Below, piece after piece: positions 1 to 11,088 of a stretch of 64,000 nucleotides of DNA. The position numbers and the translations under genes were made by a program. The stretch covers positions 4,191,001 through 4,255,000 of the forward strand of contig JAGYVD010000004.1 in assembly GCA_021209875.1 (NCBI GenBank), read 5' to 3'. Each line of letters opens with the position of its first letter. The first letter of the stretch is position 1. A model generated the notes under the pieces. The model made no database searches. It worked only from the letters and a program-made list of their open reading frames with translations, and had not been told where the DNA came from. Source of the stretch: Rosellinia necatrix. Lineage: Eukaryota; Ascomycota; Sordariomycetes; Xylariales; Xylariaceae.

Positions 1-1360
1 CTTCCTCTCCTTCCGAATATAGATCTCCACCTAGTAAGAAATGCAGTTTTGAGACCCCAAAAACGAGAAGATTCTGTGAAAGCATCTGTTCTTGAAATAC
101 CCACGCACGATGACTCCAGTTCGACTCTTGGAAAGCCACGTCTGCGTAAAATCCTCGCACACTGTCTACCGAGAATGGGAACGCGCCAATAAATCGAAGG
201 TTGAATACACCCGCAATTGACGTATTAACATGAGACTGGAAGTTAATCGGCGTATATGATGATTGGCGCTCAAGGAATCCCTTTTGACAGGTTTCCGATG
301 CAGGCGTACAGATTGTGATGAAAGCGTTTTTGTATATGTCTGCCATGGATGCTGATTCCTGTTCCCAATCGCCTGGATCATCTTGGATTATGCATAAAGC
401 ATCGATCCAAAGATAAGGTATTCCAATTACCCGAGCAACTTTGATCACATCCCTTAATATGGGAGAAGCTAAAGCCACAGGAAACCCAGAAAGTCTCTCT
501 TTGTAGGTCGCACAATTTGTCTGTAGTTGTCGGGCGGCATCATCTGGTACCCCCCAACAGTAACTCATGGCTGCATAACGAAGCGACTGACTTTTGGTTT
601 CTGTCGTCCGTATGAGCTCTGCTGAACTTGTTTCTATTAGCCTACACGCAGCCCCGTCATCAGACCCGATATCAATTAATCGAGTTGGCAAATATGATGC
701 GCGGGCTGAACTTGACGAATTGCTATTTTCTGCTTTGGTTAACCACTTCCGTATTAACTGGATGTTACCGTCCCCGAAAGGGTCACTCTCGGGCGGAGCC
801 TGCAGCTTGAGCCATCTACTTATGGGGCTCGCTAATGAAGTTAGCATCAGAGGGCGAACAATATCAGCTATAGAACAGTAATAGCAGCTTACATTTGTCG
901 CCATCAATGCTGAAACAGAAATCCAAGGTTTGATCACCTTTCCAGTCAGCTCATCCTACGTTATTCAGTTGTATATCAACATACGATTTTCGTCAACATA
1001 GAGATCTGCGTGTATGGTGAGGGATTGCAATCCGACTCTCTGACTTGGGTCACATTGATAGGAGAAGCCATAGCAGTGAATCCGAGTGACTGTTTGTGGA
1101 ACCTCTTCTTGGAATATTGCTCGCAAATGCTCACAGAATCTGCAACCCTTTCTTGCCGATGCTGATAAAACTGGCAAATGTGGAAACGCATCTTCCCAAG
1201 GATGTTGGCGGAATGTGTAAACTTCATCTGGATACTCGATTCTGAGCGAGTACGCTTCACCGTCGTATATCCCTCTTGATCCTAAAACGCTATCGTCTAG
1301 CTCAAACAAGCGGCACCGACCGCACAGAGCAGAACCAAGTGGCAGAGTTGTAATGCTCAT
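1..1360 (-). CDS. HET-domain (heterokaryon incompatibility) protein, 5' part, cut by window edge
   Basis: HET-domain proteins take part in non-self recognition and incompatibility cell death in filamentous fungi. The start is the ATG at 1360-1358, giving a product that opens MSITTLPLGSALCGRCRLF. A cysteine-rich N-terminal stretch follows (CGRC, later CRFCEHL), which is common ahead of HET domains. Exon 2 is open from 955 to base 1. It contains the HET signature blocks YAAMSYCWG (about 545-571), YLWIDALCIIQDD (about 380-420), a MADIYKNAFITI block (about 315-350) and SNWSHRAWVFQEQ (about 80-120), in the usual order. A single small intron lies between about 956 and 997. Its acceptor TAG is at 956-958, and the donor is either GTATGT at 984 (29 nt) or GTTGAC at 997 (42 nt, keeps phase 0); I cannot decide. 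Roughly 440 residues are visible and the C-terminus lies beyond the window. The family call is firm; the intron is not. Confidence 0.85.
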
Positions 1361-2574
1361 CTTTGCTCTATTAGCTGTCCATTTTCTATGGCAAGGGACT
1401 AACGAGAGGTGGTAGGCAGTGGTTATTTAGACGTATGTGGGCAATGGGTGATGAGGGAGTGGCTAGGTAAATTGGGGGAGGGGTAGGGTTCTTAATGCGG
1501 ATCGGGCAGTAGATGTTGGGGTCTCAATCTGCACTTAACTCCAGCTAGCACCTGTACACATGAAGTACGGTGATTGGGGACATATTCCTCCCAACATAAT
1601 TGCGTGGGTACTGGCCAGAGCATAGTGGTGAGCAGCGTAGGAGACGCGAAATCCGCGTGATCCCTGCGATATCACAAGGGCATTTAAGACATGAGGACAA
1701 ATAGATTTGATGGGGATTGAAGACGCTACCGACGTACTGAGACGGTCGCCAGTTCTAATATATCAGTCTCGTCTAGGGAATTTTCGATCTCATATAATGT
1801 GAATGCTCAACCATGTTCGTGGCTCAAAGTGGCAAGGCGTGTTTATGTCCCGTTATAGGCTGTTGTCAAGGAATTTAGGACTATTGTGTATAGTTAGTGA
1901 ACCTGGAAGTAGCTTAACCTCTCTCGCTTTATAGTGGCGATTTTAAATTTGCCTTCAGGTTGAGAGTTTGACATCTGACACGAGTAATCTGGCCTTAATC
2001 GGGGGGAAAAAAAGTCAGGGAAACCAATAACAACCATACAGACCAAGAAACTAAAGCTACTATTGCCAATTGATAAGAGGATGCAAAAGAGGCGTTCGGG
2101 TTTGGGCCTGAATAACGGACTTGTTTATCGCAACCTAAATATGCTTTTTTTGCGGAGTTTGGAATCGAGGAACACTGGCTTTACGCTGTACCTGGACCCC
2201 CAAGATGTCGTGGTGAGGTGAGTGAGGCCATACCCCTAACTACGGACCTAGTGAACGTCGGGGCGATTCGCGATTTTCATAAACGAGCCACCACTTTTCC
2301 CGGCCCCCGTGAATTACCTCAGCAATATTGAGGGCATCCAGGTATCCAATTCGGCAGCTTTTGCGTATCTATGAATCCATTATTTGATATATAACGGTCT
2401 AGGTCTCGTCGCAATAGCAACGTTTTAGCGTATGCAGTCTAGTAACGAGAGTCGTTTCGACACTATGATTGGCAGGCTTCTCCTCTACGCCGTGCTGTCA
2501 TGCGGTCGATTCGATACCCTCGTGATTAGCATCCTGGTTAGAGATATAATCCCGGGTATTGTCTTGAGGTTCTC
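1361..2574. other. intergenic, no gene seen
   Basis: This is the promoter side of the HET gene (-) and the 3' side of the next minus-strand gene. I see no open frame longer than about 70 codons and no recognisable protein fragment. The sequence is moderately AT-rich with short A or G runs (for example 2000-2012). Nothing else is supported. Confidence 0.5.
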
Positions 2575-3324
2575 CTATGTCTGGTATTCTGGGGCGTCCT
2601 GGAACTCTTGGCTGTCATCGGAGCTCACAGAGGCATCTCGCTGAGTTTCGACGGTAAGATCTTCGTTTAGAGTGGCCTCTAGTTCCGGAAGTTCGCCGTC
2701 CTCATCGTCATCCAATTCAATATCCGAATCATCGAATACTTCCGTAGCAGCATCGCTATCATCGTCCTCGATGTTGTCATCCGTGTCAATGGTACCAGCG
2801 ATATTTGCGAGAGTTGTAATTTCCGAGAGAATCCGCGGGTAGGGGGTAGAGTTGGGAGTATCACATCCAAGAGATGCCTTGTACACGGGTAGTTTGTTTG
2901 ACCTGCCGTAAGCGTCTGGAGAAAGATATCTCTCCCTGCGTTTCCACCAGCGCGAGATGGTAGCCTCGCTTACCTTCCAGAATGCCCCGGCTTCTTTGTA
3001 TGTTGGAGGGCGGTATATAACGCGGTTGTCGACAAAAGCCTGGCGTTCGCCGTCGGTCATGGGGACCGATGCCGTCCCGGTAGTGGCGGCAGAGCTTCCA
3101 GTATACAGCTCACTGCAGCTGTTTGCCGTCGTGATGGCGATGCGATTGTCGATCAGCCAGAGAAGGATCTCGGTCTTGTGCCTTCGAAGATGGCGGTGCT
3201 GGGGGTGCACCAGTTGCTTCGTGGGAGGCACTCGTAAATCGCACCGCTTTCGGCGTGATTTAAACAACGTCTTTGATCCTGTATTGGTCCTTTTTCCGGG
3301 TCCTAGGTATCCTACGTTTGGCAT
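2575..3324 (-). CDS. helix-turn-helix-like hypothetical protein, acidic C-terminus
   Basis: An uninterrupted 249-residue frame with start context CACCATGCC at 3324. The first 40 residues are basic (GKRTNTGSKTLFKSRRKRC). A central block around residues 85-135 reads YRPPTYKEAGAFWKVSEA and then TISRWWKRRERYL. Two predicted helices with the second ending in a WW-K-RR cluster look like a homeodomain-like or Psq/CENP-B-type DNA-binding fold. The last 80 residues are strongly acidic with D/E runs (DDDSDAATEVFDDSDIELDDDEDGE). The basic/HTH/acidic layout suggests a nuclear DNA-binding protein, possibly one derived from a transposase DNA-binding region, but I see no catalytic domain. The function is inferred from composition and the helix pattern only. 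It is a single exon transcribed in the same direction as the HET gene. Confidence 0.6.
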   Translation of the reverse strand: MPNVGYLGPGKRTNTGSKTLFKSRRKRCDLRVPPTKQLVHPQHRHLRRHKTEILLWLIDNRIAITTANSCSELYTGSSAATTGTASVPMTDGERQAFVDNRVIYRPPTYKEAGAFWKVSEATISRWWKRRERYLSPDAYGRSNKLPVYKASLGCDTPNSTPYPRILSEITTLANIAGTIDTDDNIEDDDSDAATEVFDDSDIELDDDEDGELPELEATLNEDLTVETQRDASVSSDDSQEFQDAPEYQT

Positions 3325-5708
3325 GGTGTATCAGCCCCCGCCGGGACTATGGATCTAGCCAAGTAACTGTGATGTTGATATTGCGACTCGGAGGGTCGGA
3401 CTGCTATTATGGTGGTTTCGTGGGTGGCTCTGAGCATCAATGTCTGGTCAGAGAGCATCGCATCACGAATAAGGGGCAGGTCCAGACCAGAGGGTTAATC
3501 AGAACCACCAAGACTAACCACCAAAAACTCCCCACCAAGGGCTAGGTAAGGTATGTAGTGTACCTCCATATTTATAGGCAGGTACCTATGTATGTATATA
3601 CAGTATGTATGTATGTATGTAGACTGGGGTCTAGCCGAAAATAGCCACACTCAAGTTCCCGCTTTGGGGTTTCATCTAAAATCCGGGGGCACCGTACCGG
3701 GTACCTGATATAACAGATAATACACTGTATGTATGCACTAATCTGCCGAGCCTACCTACTTACCTACCTGCTATGCTGCTATGCTTCGTAGCTACCTAAG
3801 CCAGTATTAACAAATTCCACTTACTGGTACTACTGCTGATGCGATCATCCGTTCTTGACATATGCTTCTTGGTGTGAGCTATGCCTATTGAGAACAGAAC
3901 CAATAGACACATGCTAGACCACCTCCTCTAATTCTGTCCAGGGCAAAGCGGTCAGCGATCAGCATCTGCTGTTGTCCTCTGGGCGACGGTGGCGGTGGGT
4001 GCGTAACGTGCGTTGCGGAGGATTATGCTGCGAGTACGGAGGGTCAAATCAAGCTTTTCGTGTTGCCGCTTTCTCCTTGATTCCAACTTACCCCATTCGA
4101 CGGGGTTTTTTACAGGGTGCGACGCTGCTGTTGCTCCAACGATTTATGTACACCACCACAGTATTTCTAAAATGTTCGATGGCCGATCGACGGAGAGGTG
4201 CTGCCGAGGTGACCAATCACCTGGTCTGTAAAAGAGTTAATATCCACACGAGCTACCTGATCTGCTCAGTAGATATGCATGTCTGTGCATGTATCTCCCG
4301 CTGGTGAAACGAATATGCACGAGACTTCATTGGTTGCGCGCCGAATGGGAGCTCGGGGTATTTTGAAGCCATCTCGGAGGCGACCGAACAAGCAGTCACC
4401 ACACCTCGGCGGCATCGTCGCAATCTCACAATAGCACAACAGCCTAAACGAAATGGTCGTGGTAGTTGGGCAAGCGGCTTGGTCGGGCAGAACATCCATC
4501 GCGTCGACGCTATCGACATGTTGTAGCTCAATCTCGATGCCTGGCTGACCCCGCCGGCCGTGTGTCCACTGCGACTGTAAGGGAGAAAACAGGGCCGATT
4601 TCGTCAGCCAGTGGTCGACGGCTCTTAAATAATAATGGGTGCGTGAGCACAGCCTGGTTGGAGATGCAATGGGCGGCCTCCCTTGCGGAAGTAGTCGGGA
4701 CGGAGTAAGTCAGTAGGTCGAGGAAAGAGGTAGATAAACACCTCGCGAGCCTGGTGTGGTGGCTAGACAAAGGATGTGTCAAGGGGGGAAGAGGGGAACT
4801 ACTTCGTAAGCCGTAGGGGAAGAGTGGTACCGCCCCAAGGTTGCAGCAGTCGGGATATATACATGGAGAACAAAAGTACTTCATCAGCTCGAGACGGTGA
4901 GCCATGAAGGAGGCGGGTTGGAGGTTAGCTCGTTGCAACATATTGACGCGCATCACGGACGATTTGTAAAAGCCGCGAGCGAACCGATAGGGGCCCTATC
5001 ATGAGTCGAGACAATAGGGACCGTAGATGATGCAAACCAAGTGGTATAAAGCCATACACCCGGCCTCTCCTCTCTCACTCTCTCACTCTCTCGCTCTCTT
5101 CTCGCCTCCTGTCCTCACGCCATAGTTCATAAGCCTATGTTTTGACAGTGATCAGGATCTGTTTCCTCGGGTGGCCCTTCGGCTGCGTATATCTACTCAG
5201 TAGGTATCCGCTGGTGCCAAAGTACAGAGACCGCAGCCAGCCACTTTCCACCATCCATTCGTCCCAACAAAGTAACTGGCTAGGAAGTCTACAGCCCGAA
5301 CTCGGTACCGTACTAAATATTGGCTGTATTGTCTGTCTCTGCTACCTGTTGTCCACCTAACCTGGGTAGTTGGGGCGATCCATATATTACAAATAGACAG
5401 GTATGTGAGTCTCTGTATTCGCATATTAGAGCTTTCCTCCTATTTCGTTTTATGGTTGTTTCATCTCGAGGTAGAACGAAAAAAAAAAAGAAGGAGAAGA
5501 AGAAGAAAAAGAAGAAAATCCCACGCTTCCTCGACGTTAGTGCGCTCGACAGGACCGATTACATACGTCACTATTTACATAATAGGCGAGCAGACTGCCT
5601 AGAAAGATACACAGCCACAAGTAGTTAACTTTGTTACGAACCCTCGTTTGATTCGTCTGGTTCACATGGTTCTCGTCCCCATATTTTTGGCCAATTGGCG
5701 GACCCATG
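3325..5708. other. intergenic with short repeats, distal promoter of ornithine decarboxylase
   Basis: Contents: a (TATG)n run at 3591-3620; a TACC/CTAC-rich stretch at 3750-3800; a CT-rich run (CTCTCTCACTCTCTC) at 5064-5102 preceded by a TATA-like GTATAAAG at 5043-5050; and a purine tract of A and G at 5479-5520. Several open frames of 70-140 codons occur on both strands but none shows family similarity or codon structure that I trust. Confidence 0.45.
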
Positions 5709-6538
5709 CCGGTGTGTCTCACAAACCCCACCACAAAAAAAAAAGTTGAAGAAGTAACTGCACCTACCCTAGCCAGCCAGGGCTCTGCAAGCAGCTGAGT
5801 TCTCTTGGTTCTGCTACAAAAAGCATCCATCATCCAGACTTCGCCCATTCCCCTTTCCCCTAACATAACATCTTCACCAAACCATTACGTCTTCTCCCTT
5901 TGCCGCGGTTCTCCCGCCCCTTTTTATTATCACACCCAGTATCTCAGAGAAGATCGTAGCGAACCAACAGATTATTCTTCTTTATCCTGAGCCCCCCCAA
6001 TTGCGCCCTCCGCATATTCCCGCTCCCGTCTCACGACGCCTGACCGCAAGTTGATCCGTCACCGACCGGTCCATATCCCCTCCTCCCCCATCGACTTGCC
6101 TTTGGTCTCCTCAAAGGCGCCTCAGCTACCACGGCTTCCTCGGCCGTGAGCTTCGTTTCTGACCAAGATTTCAGCCTGCGCAAATCCTTCCACATCATTA
6201 ACTCTCGACCCCCTCCACCGCCTGCTGATACCGCCTAAGGACCGCCGAACTCCTCTCTTGTTCGACACCCCCCAACCAACACCAACCATCCCCCCAACCC
6301 ACCGGCTGCCGCATAGGACGAGTTCTAAGGTTCTTCCTCTTGCAGAGGGAGAGTCGAGGAGACCTCGCCAGATCGCTTCGGGACCAGGAAGCTACCGTTT
6401 TCGTCCCCCCTAACACCACGTGCAAGGAATTCGTTCCTAGCATAGTATAACCCTACCCGTATCCACGCATAAAGGACACGTCAGCCTCGTCTTCCCCGCT
6501 CTCCCCCCCGCCCGTCCGTCCACTTTACTTTGGAGGAT
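5709..6538 (+). promoter_or_regulatory. ATG-free, pyrimidine-rich leader/promoter of ornithine decarboxylase
   Basis: Reading every triplet in all three forward frames, there is no ATG between the one at 5706-5708 and the coding start at 6539, a span of 830 nt in which random sequence would carry about a dozen. The stretch is rich in C and T (for example 5990-6300 and 6485-6525). This is the pattern expected of a long transcribed leader read by scanning ribosomes. The transcription start is not visible. Some of the span may be promoter, or contain a leader intron that I cannot define. Confidence 0.5.
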
Positions 6539-7879
6539 ATGGTTATGGCCACTGCTCTTGTCGACTATTCCGCCCCGACTTACTTTGAGAATAATCCGAT
6601 TCTTACGAAGAATCTAGTCGTCGACCATAATCATGGCGCTATTGTCGCAAAGCAAATGATTGGCGATGCTCTTCGCCAACGCGTTGAGAGCATCGACCAC
6701 GAATCCTGCGACCCCGGAGATGAGGATACCTTTTTCGTGGGCGATCTTGGCGAGGTGTATCGCCAGCACATGAGATGGAAGAAGAATCTCCCTCGCGTCA
6801 AGCCCTTCTACGCCGTGAAATGCAACCCGGACCCCAAGGTGCTCCAGTTGCTCGCTGGGCTGGGCACAGGCTTTGATTGTGCCTCCAAGGCCGAGATTGA
6901 GCAGGTTCTCGACATGGGCGTCGATCCATCGCGCATTATCTATGCCCAGCCGTGCAAGACCAACTCGTACGTACGATTCGTTGCGAACCAAGGCGTCAAG
7001 CAGATGACTTTCGACAACGCCGATGAGTTGCGCAAGATCGCCAAGCTCTTTCCTGATGCCGAGCTTTTCCTGCGTATCTTGACGGACGATTCGTCGAGCT
7101 TGTGCCGCCTAAGCTTGAAGTTCGGTGCTTCCCTCGACGCAACTGACGACCTCCTCCGTTTGGCTAAGGAGCTAGGACTGAATGTGGTTGGCGTTAGTTT
7201 TCACGTGGGATCTGGTGCTTCTGACCCCTTGGCCTTCCTAAAGGCTGTTCAGGACGCCGATGTCGTCTTCAAGCAAGCGTACGCTCATGGTTTTGATATG
7301 AAGACGCTTGATGTCGGAGGTGGATTTTCTGGGGACACCTTTGAGACCATGGCTCATGTTCTGCGCGAGGCGCTGGATCAGTACTTTCCGCAGCATATCA
7401 ACATCATCGCTGAGCCTGGCCGCTACTATGTGTCCTCGGCCTTCACCATCGCATGCAACATCATCGCGCGCCGTACCATTGAGAACCCCGCCACCGGCGA
7501 GACGAGTTACATGGTTTACGTCAACGATGGCCTCTATGGTAACTTCAGCAGCATCATGTTTGACCATCAGCAGCCCGTCGCCAAGATCCTACGCACCGGC
7601 ATGCGTACCTATTATGATACCATCCATGCCGATGCGGTTTTCGAGGACATGCGTGGAAGCGCCGAATACTCCATTTGGGGACCGACCTGCGATGGGATCG
7701 ACCGCATTACCGAGTCGATTCGCTTCCCTCACACGCTTGACGTTGGCGATTGGTTTTACTTTGAGCACATGGGTGCTTACACCAAGTGCTCTGCTACCAA
7801 GTTCAACGGCTTCAGCGACGCACACGATGTCATCTATGTCTGCAGCGAGCCCGGCGCAAGGGCCATCCTGCGACTCTAG
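6539..7879 (+). CDS. spe-1: ornithine decarboxylase (PLP-dependent)
   Basis: Converts ornithine to putrescine, the first committed step of polyamine synthesis, in the cytosol. Intronless, 446 residues from the ATG at 6539 (MVMATALVDY); the ATG at 6545 in a slightly better context is an alternative. Fold III alanine-racemase-type barrel. The PLP lysine is K94 in PFYAVKCNPDP; the phosphate/pyridine-binding blocks are SFHVGSG (about 220-226), DVGGGFSGDTF (about 258-268) and EPGRYYV (292-298). The active-site dimer-interface cysteine is C384 in WGPTCDGID, followed by the substrate-binding aspartate. All key residues are present and length matches fungal enzymes (about 440-490). The N-terminus is shorter than in some homologues. 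Regulation in the family is by polyamines through antizyme and mRNA control; no antizyme gene is in the window. Related enzymes with lost residues (antizyme inhibitors) are excluded by the intact lysine and cysteine. The symbol follows Neurospora use. Confidence 0.97.
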   Translation: MVMATALVDYSAPTYFENNPILTKNLVVDHNHGAIVAKQMIGDALRQRVESIDHESCDPGDEDTFFVGDLGEVYRQHMRWKKNLPRVKPFYAVKCNPDPKVLQLLAGLGTGFDCASKAEIEQVLDMGVDPSRIIYAQPCKTNSYVRFVANQGVKQMTFDNADELRKIAKLFPDAELFLRILTDDSSSLCRLSLKFGASLDATDDLLRLAKELGLNVVGVSFHVGSGASDPLAFLKAVQDADVVFKQAYAHGFDMKTLDVGGGFSGDTFETMAHVLREALDQYFPQHINIIAEPGRYYVSSAFTIACNIIARRTIENPATGETSYMVYVNDGLYGNFSSIMFDHQQPVAKILRTGMRTYYDTIHADAVFEDMRGSAEYSIWGPTCDGIDRITESIRFPHTLDVGDWFYFEHMGAYTKCSATKFNGFSDAHDVIYVCSEPGARAILRL

Positions 7880-10035
7880 GTGGACATGGCTCGGGAAGGC
7901 AGCACATCGCTACTCCCGGCCCGGCATGTGGAAGCCGAGTCGAACTTTTTTTGCTTTCGTAGTTGATAGACGGGAAATTAGATTAGAGAGGCGTGCTCTA
8001 ATAATGCACTGCCGAGCTTTGGATGGGGTCCCCTTCTTGTCACCGAGCGCGCTACATTCATGTGGAGTCGTTAGGCCTTATATATATCGATCGGATGAAT
8101 AGAGCTTCCCAAGCGAGTTCTAACTGGTACTTGGAGCGCCGTATGTGGTTGCAATGTGTCCAACCTTGACCATAACAGATCGCAAGTGTATTTACGACGC
8201 AGGTGAGATTGGTATGCCGCCGCGTGAGTTGATGGTCTGTGTAGGGGTTGAAATGAGGGGTGAAATATCCAGTAGCGTTATAGGTTTATTGCCCCGCAGA
8301 GCACCCGACCTAGCCAAGGCACCCATACATCGAGGAGAGGTTCGAGGTCTTTCGCATTTCGCAATATGAGGTCGGGGGGAAGTGATCCATGGCCGATGGG
8401 CTTTACTATGATTCTCCCGACAAGCCTATCCGAGCTCTGACTTCCCAAGACGAAAGGAGTCAGGTTGTCCACGAACACGGAGGCATTAGGGACAAAATGT
8501 CGAGTTCTCAGGGCAGACACGCTGCCCAGCGCTGCTCCCCGGAGTGGCGTGCACCGAGTTTATTGAGGCAAACGGAGCACCCGGATCCCGCGGGTTTGAC
8601 AGCGGACAACCGCCCGCCGCTGTATAGTAGGCAGACAGGTGTGGACCGGCAGGACCTAGCAGTGCCAGGGACCGGTTGGCCGTTGCACAGTAAGGCCGTT
8701 GATTAATGACTCGCGCCGGGTGCGTTTGTCAATCGTTGGTCAGCGTCGTCTTGTCAGCTGCGTGAAAAGCTTGGTTGTAGGCTCTACCAGGTTGGCGGGA
8801 ATTTTAGTCAGTCTAGAGCGAACTAGGCAGAGGCAAGCGGACGTCCTCCTGCCAATTTCCTATAGAAGGCGTTGATGTCGAAGTCAGCAGCCCGATTGGA
8901 CGGGAGGGGCCGAGAGATGAATCCCCATTATCATCCTCGTCTCCATCCTCGTCTCCATTATCGTCTCCATTATCGTCTCCATTGACAGGACAGACATAGG
9001 TCATCGGCAGACGGCAGGCGATAACGAACGCCGCCAAGACACACAGGCTATTGGAATTCCTGCTGGCGACGCGATAAAAAAACGCATCCGACCCAGTCTA
9101 CCTACTCGATCTGGAAAATCCCAGTCCACCAATTCGTGATGACACCTGCCGAGGTCAATCACGCCTGGGCGACGGGCAGCCGCTACCGTTGCTGCGATGA
9201 ATCTCCGTGCGGTCTAAGACTCCAGATGCGGCAAGAGAGAGTGCTCCGTCATCTGCGCCCCCGACTCTGGGGACCACAATCATCCCATCCCACGCATCCC
9301 TGGCGGCGCGCATGTGATGCCGTCTCTTGCTGGGACCCTGCCATGGATTTGCGCCAAGGATGTCGGTCCTGGGCATCTGCCGTGGGCATCTGCCATAGGT
9401 TGCCGTCCGGTATGCTTGTAGACGACCTTGACCTTTTCTCAAATACTGCCTGATGCTATAGCGGCCTGTCAATAGCATCGGCACGTCGCCGCCTGAGAGG
9501 GCAGCACTCGCGCCCGCCGCCATCCCTGACGAGCACTTATTCCCGGCCAACCGATCGAGTGATCGTTTAGCCCGACGACGTTCCGGCGCAGAAAGACAGG
9601 CCGAGGCGAGGGTGTGATGCCATCATGGAAGGAAGACCCGTTTCCACCTGTCCACCTGTCCACCTTTCCACCTTTCCACCATCTTGTTCCGCCACTTTGT
9701 TCCACCATCGACCCCCGTCATCGAGCCCCGTCGTCCTGCCCCCGTCGTTCTGCCCCGTCGTCTTCCCCCCGTGATGGATACTTATACCCCGGCATCGCCA
9801 GGGCACGACAACCTGGGGATGACAATTAACCATCCGCCCACATTCCGACGACTCGACTCGACTTCATCGGCTTGATCGACTTGATCGACTCGATTCGGCT
9901 CTTAAAACTAGTCTATCGCGGTCACTGGCTAAGCTAAATATTCCGACAACTCACCCGGATTCGACTCGTCAGGCTAGTTAGACCTGAATATCCCGACAAG
10001 CCACCTACATTTTCCGCATCTACTACGTCGGAAAT
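7880..10035. other. intergenic, 3' region of ODC and promoter of secreted-protein gene
   Basis: Contains the ODC 3' UTR, then unremarkable sequence, a 12-bp minisatellite (8924-8983), a CCACCTGT/CCACCTTT run (about 9645-9685), a CCCGTCGT-rich stretch (9712-9772) and a GACTCGACTTGATC-like stretch (9848-9897). Two related 19-bp boxes AATATTCCGACAACTCACC (9937) and AATATCCCGACAAGCCACC (9987) differ at three positions and sit 50 bp apart just upstream of the next gene. Open frames of 75-130 codons occur on both strands, overlap each other and look non-coding. Confidence 0.45.
8924..8983. repeat. 12-bp minisatellite (TCGTCTCCATTA type)
   Basis: About five head-to-tail copies of a 12-bp unit, TCGTCTCCATTA or TCGTCTCCATCC, with few substitutions. 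On the minus strand it would read as a Gly-Asp-Asn-Asp run in an isolated 74-codon frame, which I regard as an accident of the repeat. Confidence 0.75.
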
Positions 10036-10590
10036 ATGCGCTTCACCGCCGCATCTCTGCTATCACTCGGCCTGGCCGCCGCCGTCCACGGTCTCCCCCT
10101 CGGGTCCGATGCGCCCAGTGATCCCTCTGGCTGCCGTGTGGACTTTGCCCCAACACTCGGCAGACCACAGAATGCTGCGTCGAACATCCTTTACCGTAAG
10201 TCGACAGACAGTGCCACTAATCTCTTCAGCCTCGCCCAGTGCCCTAAGCCTGTCTTTCGGGGTATTCAACTAAATTCTGTGTTATAGACACTCTATCGAA
10301 GTGGGTCAAGACCTCAGAAACGACGTACATCTCATCGGTAAGAACCAACGTGCTCACTGATAGCTGAGGCGCCACGCGAGTTGAGGCTTACGGCTCTACA
10401 GGATTACCTGGACACCCGAAATATCACCAAGGCCCCGTTCTCTGTTCTATTCAAGACCGGCATGATCCCAGACTTCCAGTCTACGGATGAAATAAGGGGC
10501 GTGCTTAATACGTGGGTAGGAACATACCTCGTCGGCGGAGACACACCCGTAAACGACGATTATGCCATCACGGGGGTCACCTGCTATTAA
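10036..10590 (+). CDS. small secreted protein with two cysteines (effector-like)
   Basis: Three exons by splice signals and phase: 10036-10195, 10288-10337 and 10402-10590. Introns start GTAAGT and GTAAGA and end TTATAG and CTACAG, with phases 1 and 0 matching. The product is 132 residues. Residues 1-19 (MRFTAASLLSLGLAAAVHG) form a clear signal peptide. The mature part holds only two cysteines, one at residue 33 (DPSGCRVDF) and one second from the end (VTCY), so a single disulfide could join the two ends. There is one N-glycosylation sequon (NIT). I recognise no family. Size, secretion and orphan status fit an effector or other secreted accessory protein; that is inference. It lies 500 bp ahead of another orphan gene and 2 kb ahead of a secreted PQQ enzyme, all on the same strand. 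Confidence 0.7.
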
Positions 10591-11088
10591 CTGTGGGCAT
10601 GAAGTAAGAAAAGGATGCTGGAACACTCCTCCCAAAGAGTTGCTGTCCATGAAACACGGTTTCCCATGACAAAGGGCCTTCCGCCTTGGGCATGTTGGGC
10701 CACGATTGCTCACCTATCTATGAATAGTCTTTCACTAATTAACGTTAACAACGTCATTGTTCAATCCATTCGCGGTTTCTACACCGTTTGCTCCCTACAA
10801 TCAGTCACGCGTGAGGCGGGTCAAAATTCCAGAGCGGTAGACAGGATAAGTGAAGCTCATCAATTGCTCCCAGACAACATACTTGTATGCCAATCAAACA
10901 TGGAATCAGACGTACACTTGAAATTGGAGAAGGGTATATATTCTGAGCAGTGAAATACCACTAGTCCATTCAAACTTCATTTACGCCCCTCCCAATAGAC
11001 ACAGCCCTTCAGTTCATGACCATACACACATCTATACACGCATCCACACACATCATACACATACACGCCAAAATATCTAGTTGCCAAC
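10591..11088. other. intergenic, 3' UTR and promoter
   Basis: No gene. The last 90 bases before 11089 are an A/C-rich leader (CACACATCTATACACGCATCCACACACATCATACAC) without ATG after 11018, which supports the ATG at 11089 as a genuine start. Confidence 0.5.

Noticed and set aside
3972..4956. Frames of 111 and 142 codons on opposite strands
   Set aside because: No similarity to any family, no supporting leader, overlapping each other; likely chance.
5320..5628. 102-codon frame with a long Lys run
   Set aside because: The Lys run is the AAG/A purine tract; no other support.
8389..9550. Frames of 105-131 codons upstream of the secreted-protein gene
   Set aside because: Both strands open with no domain, no splice support and atypical composition.
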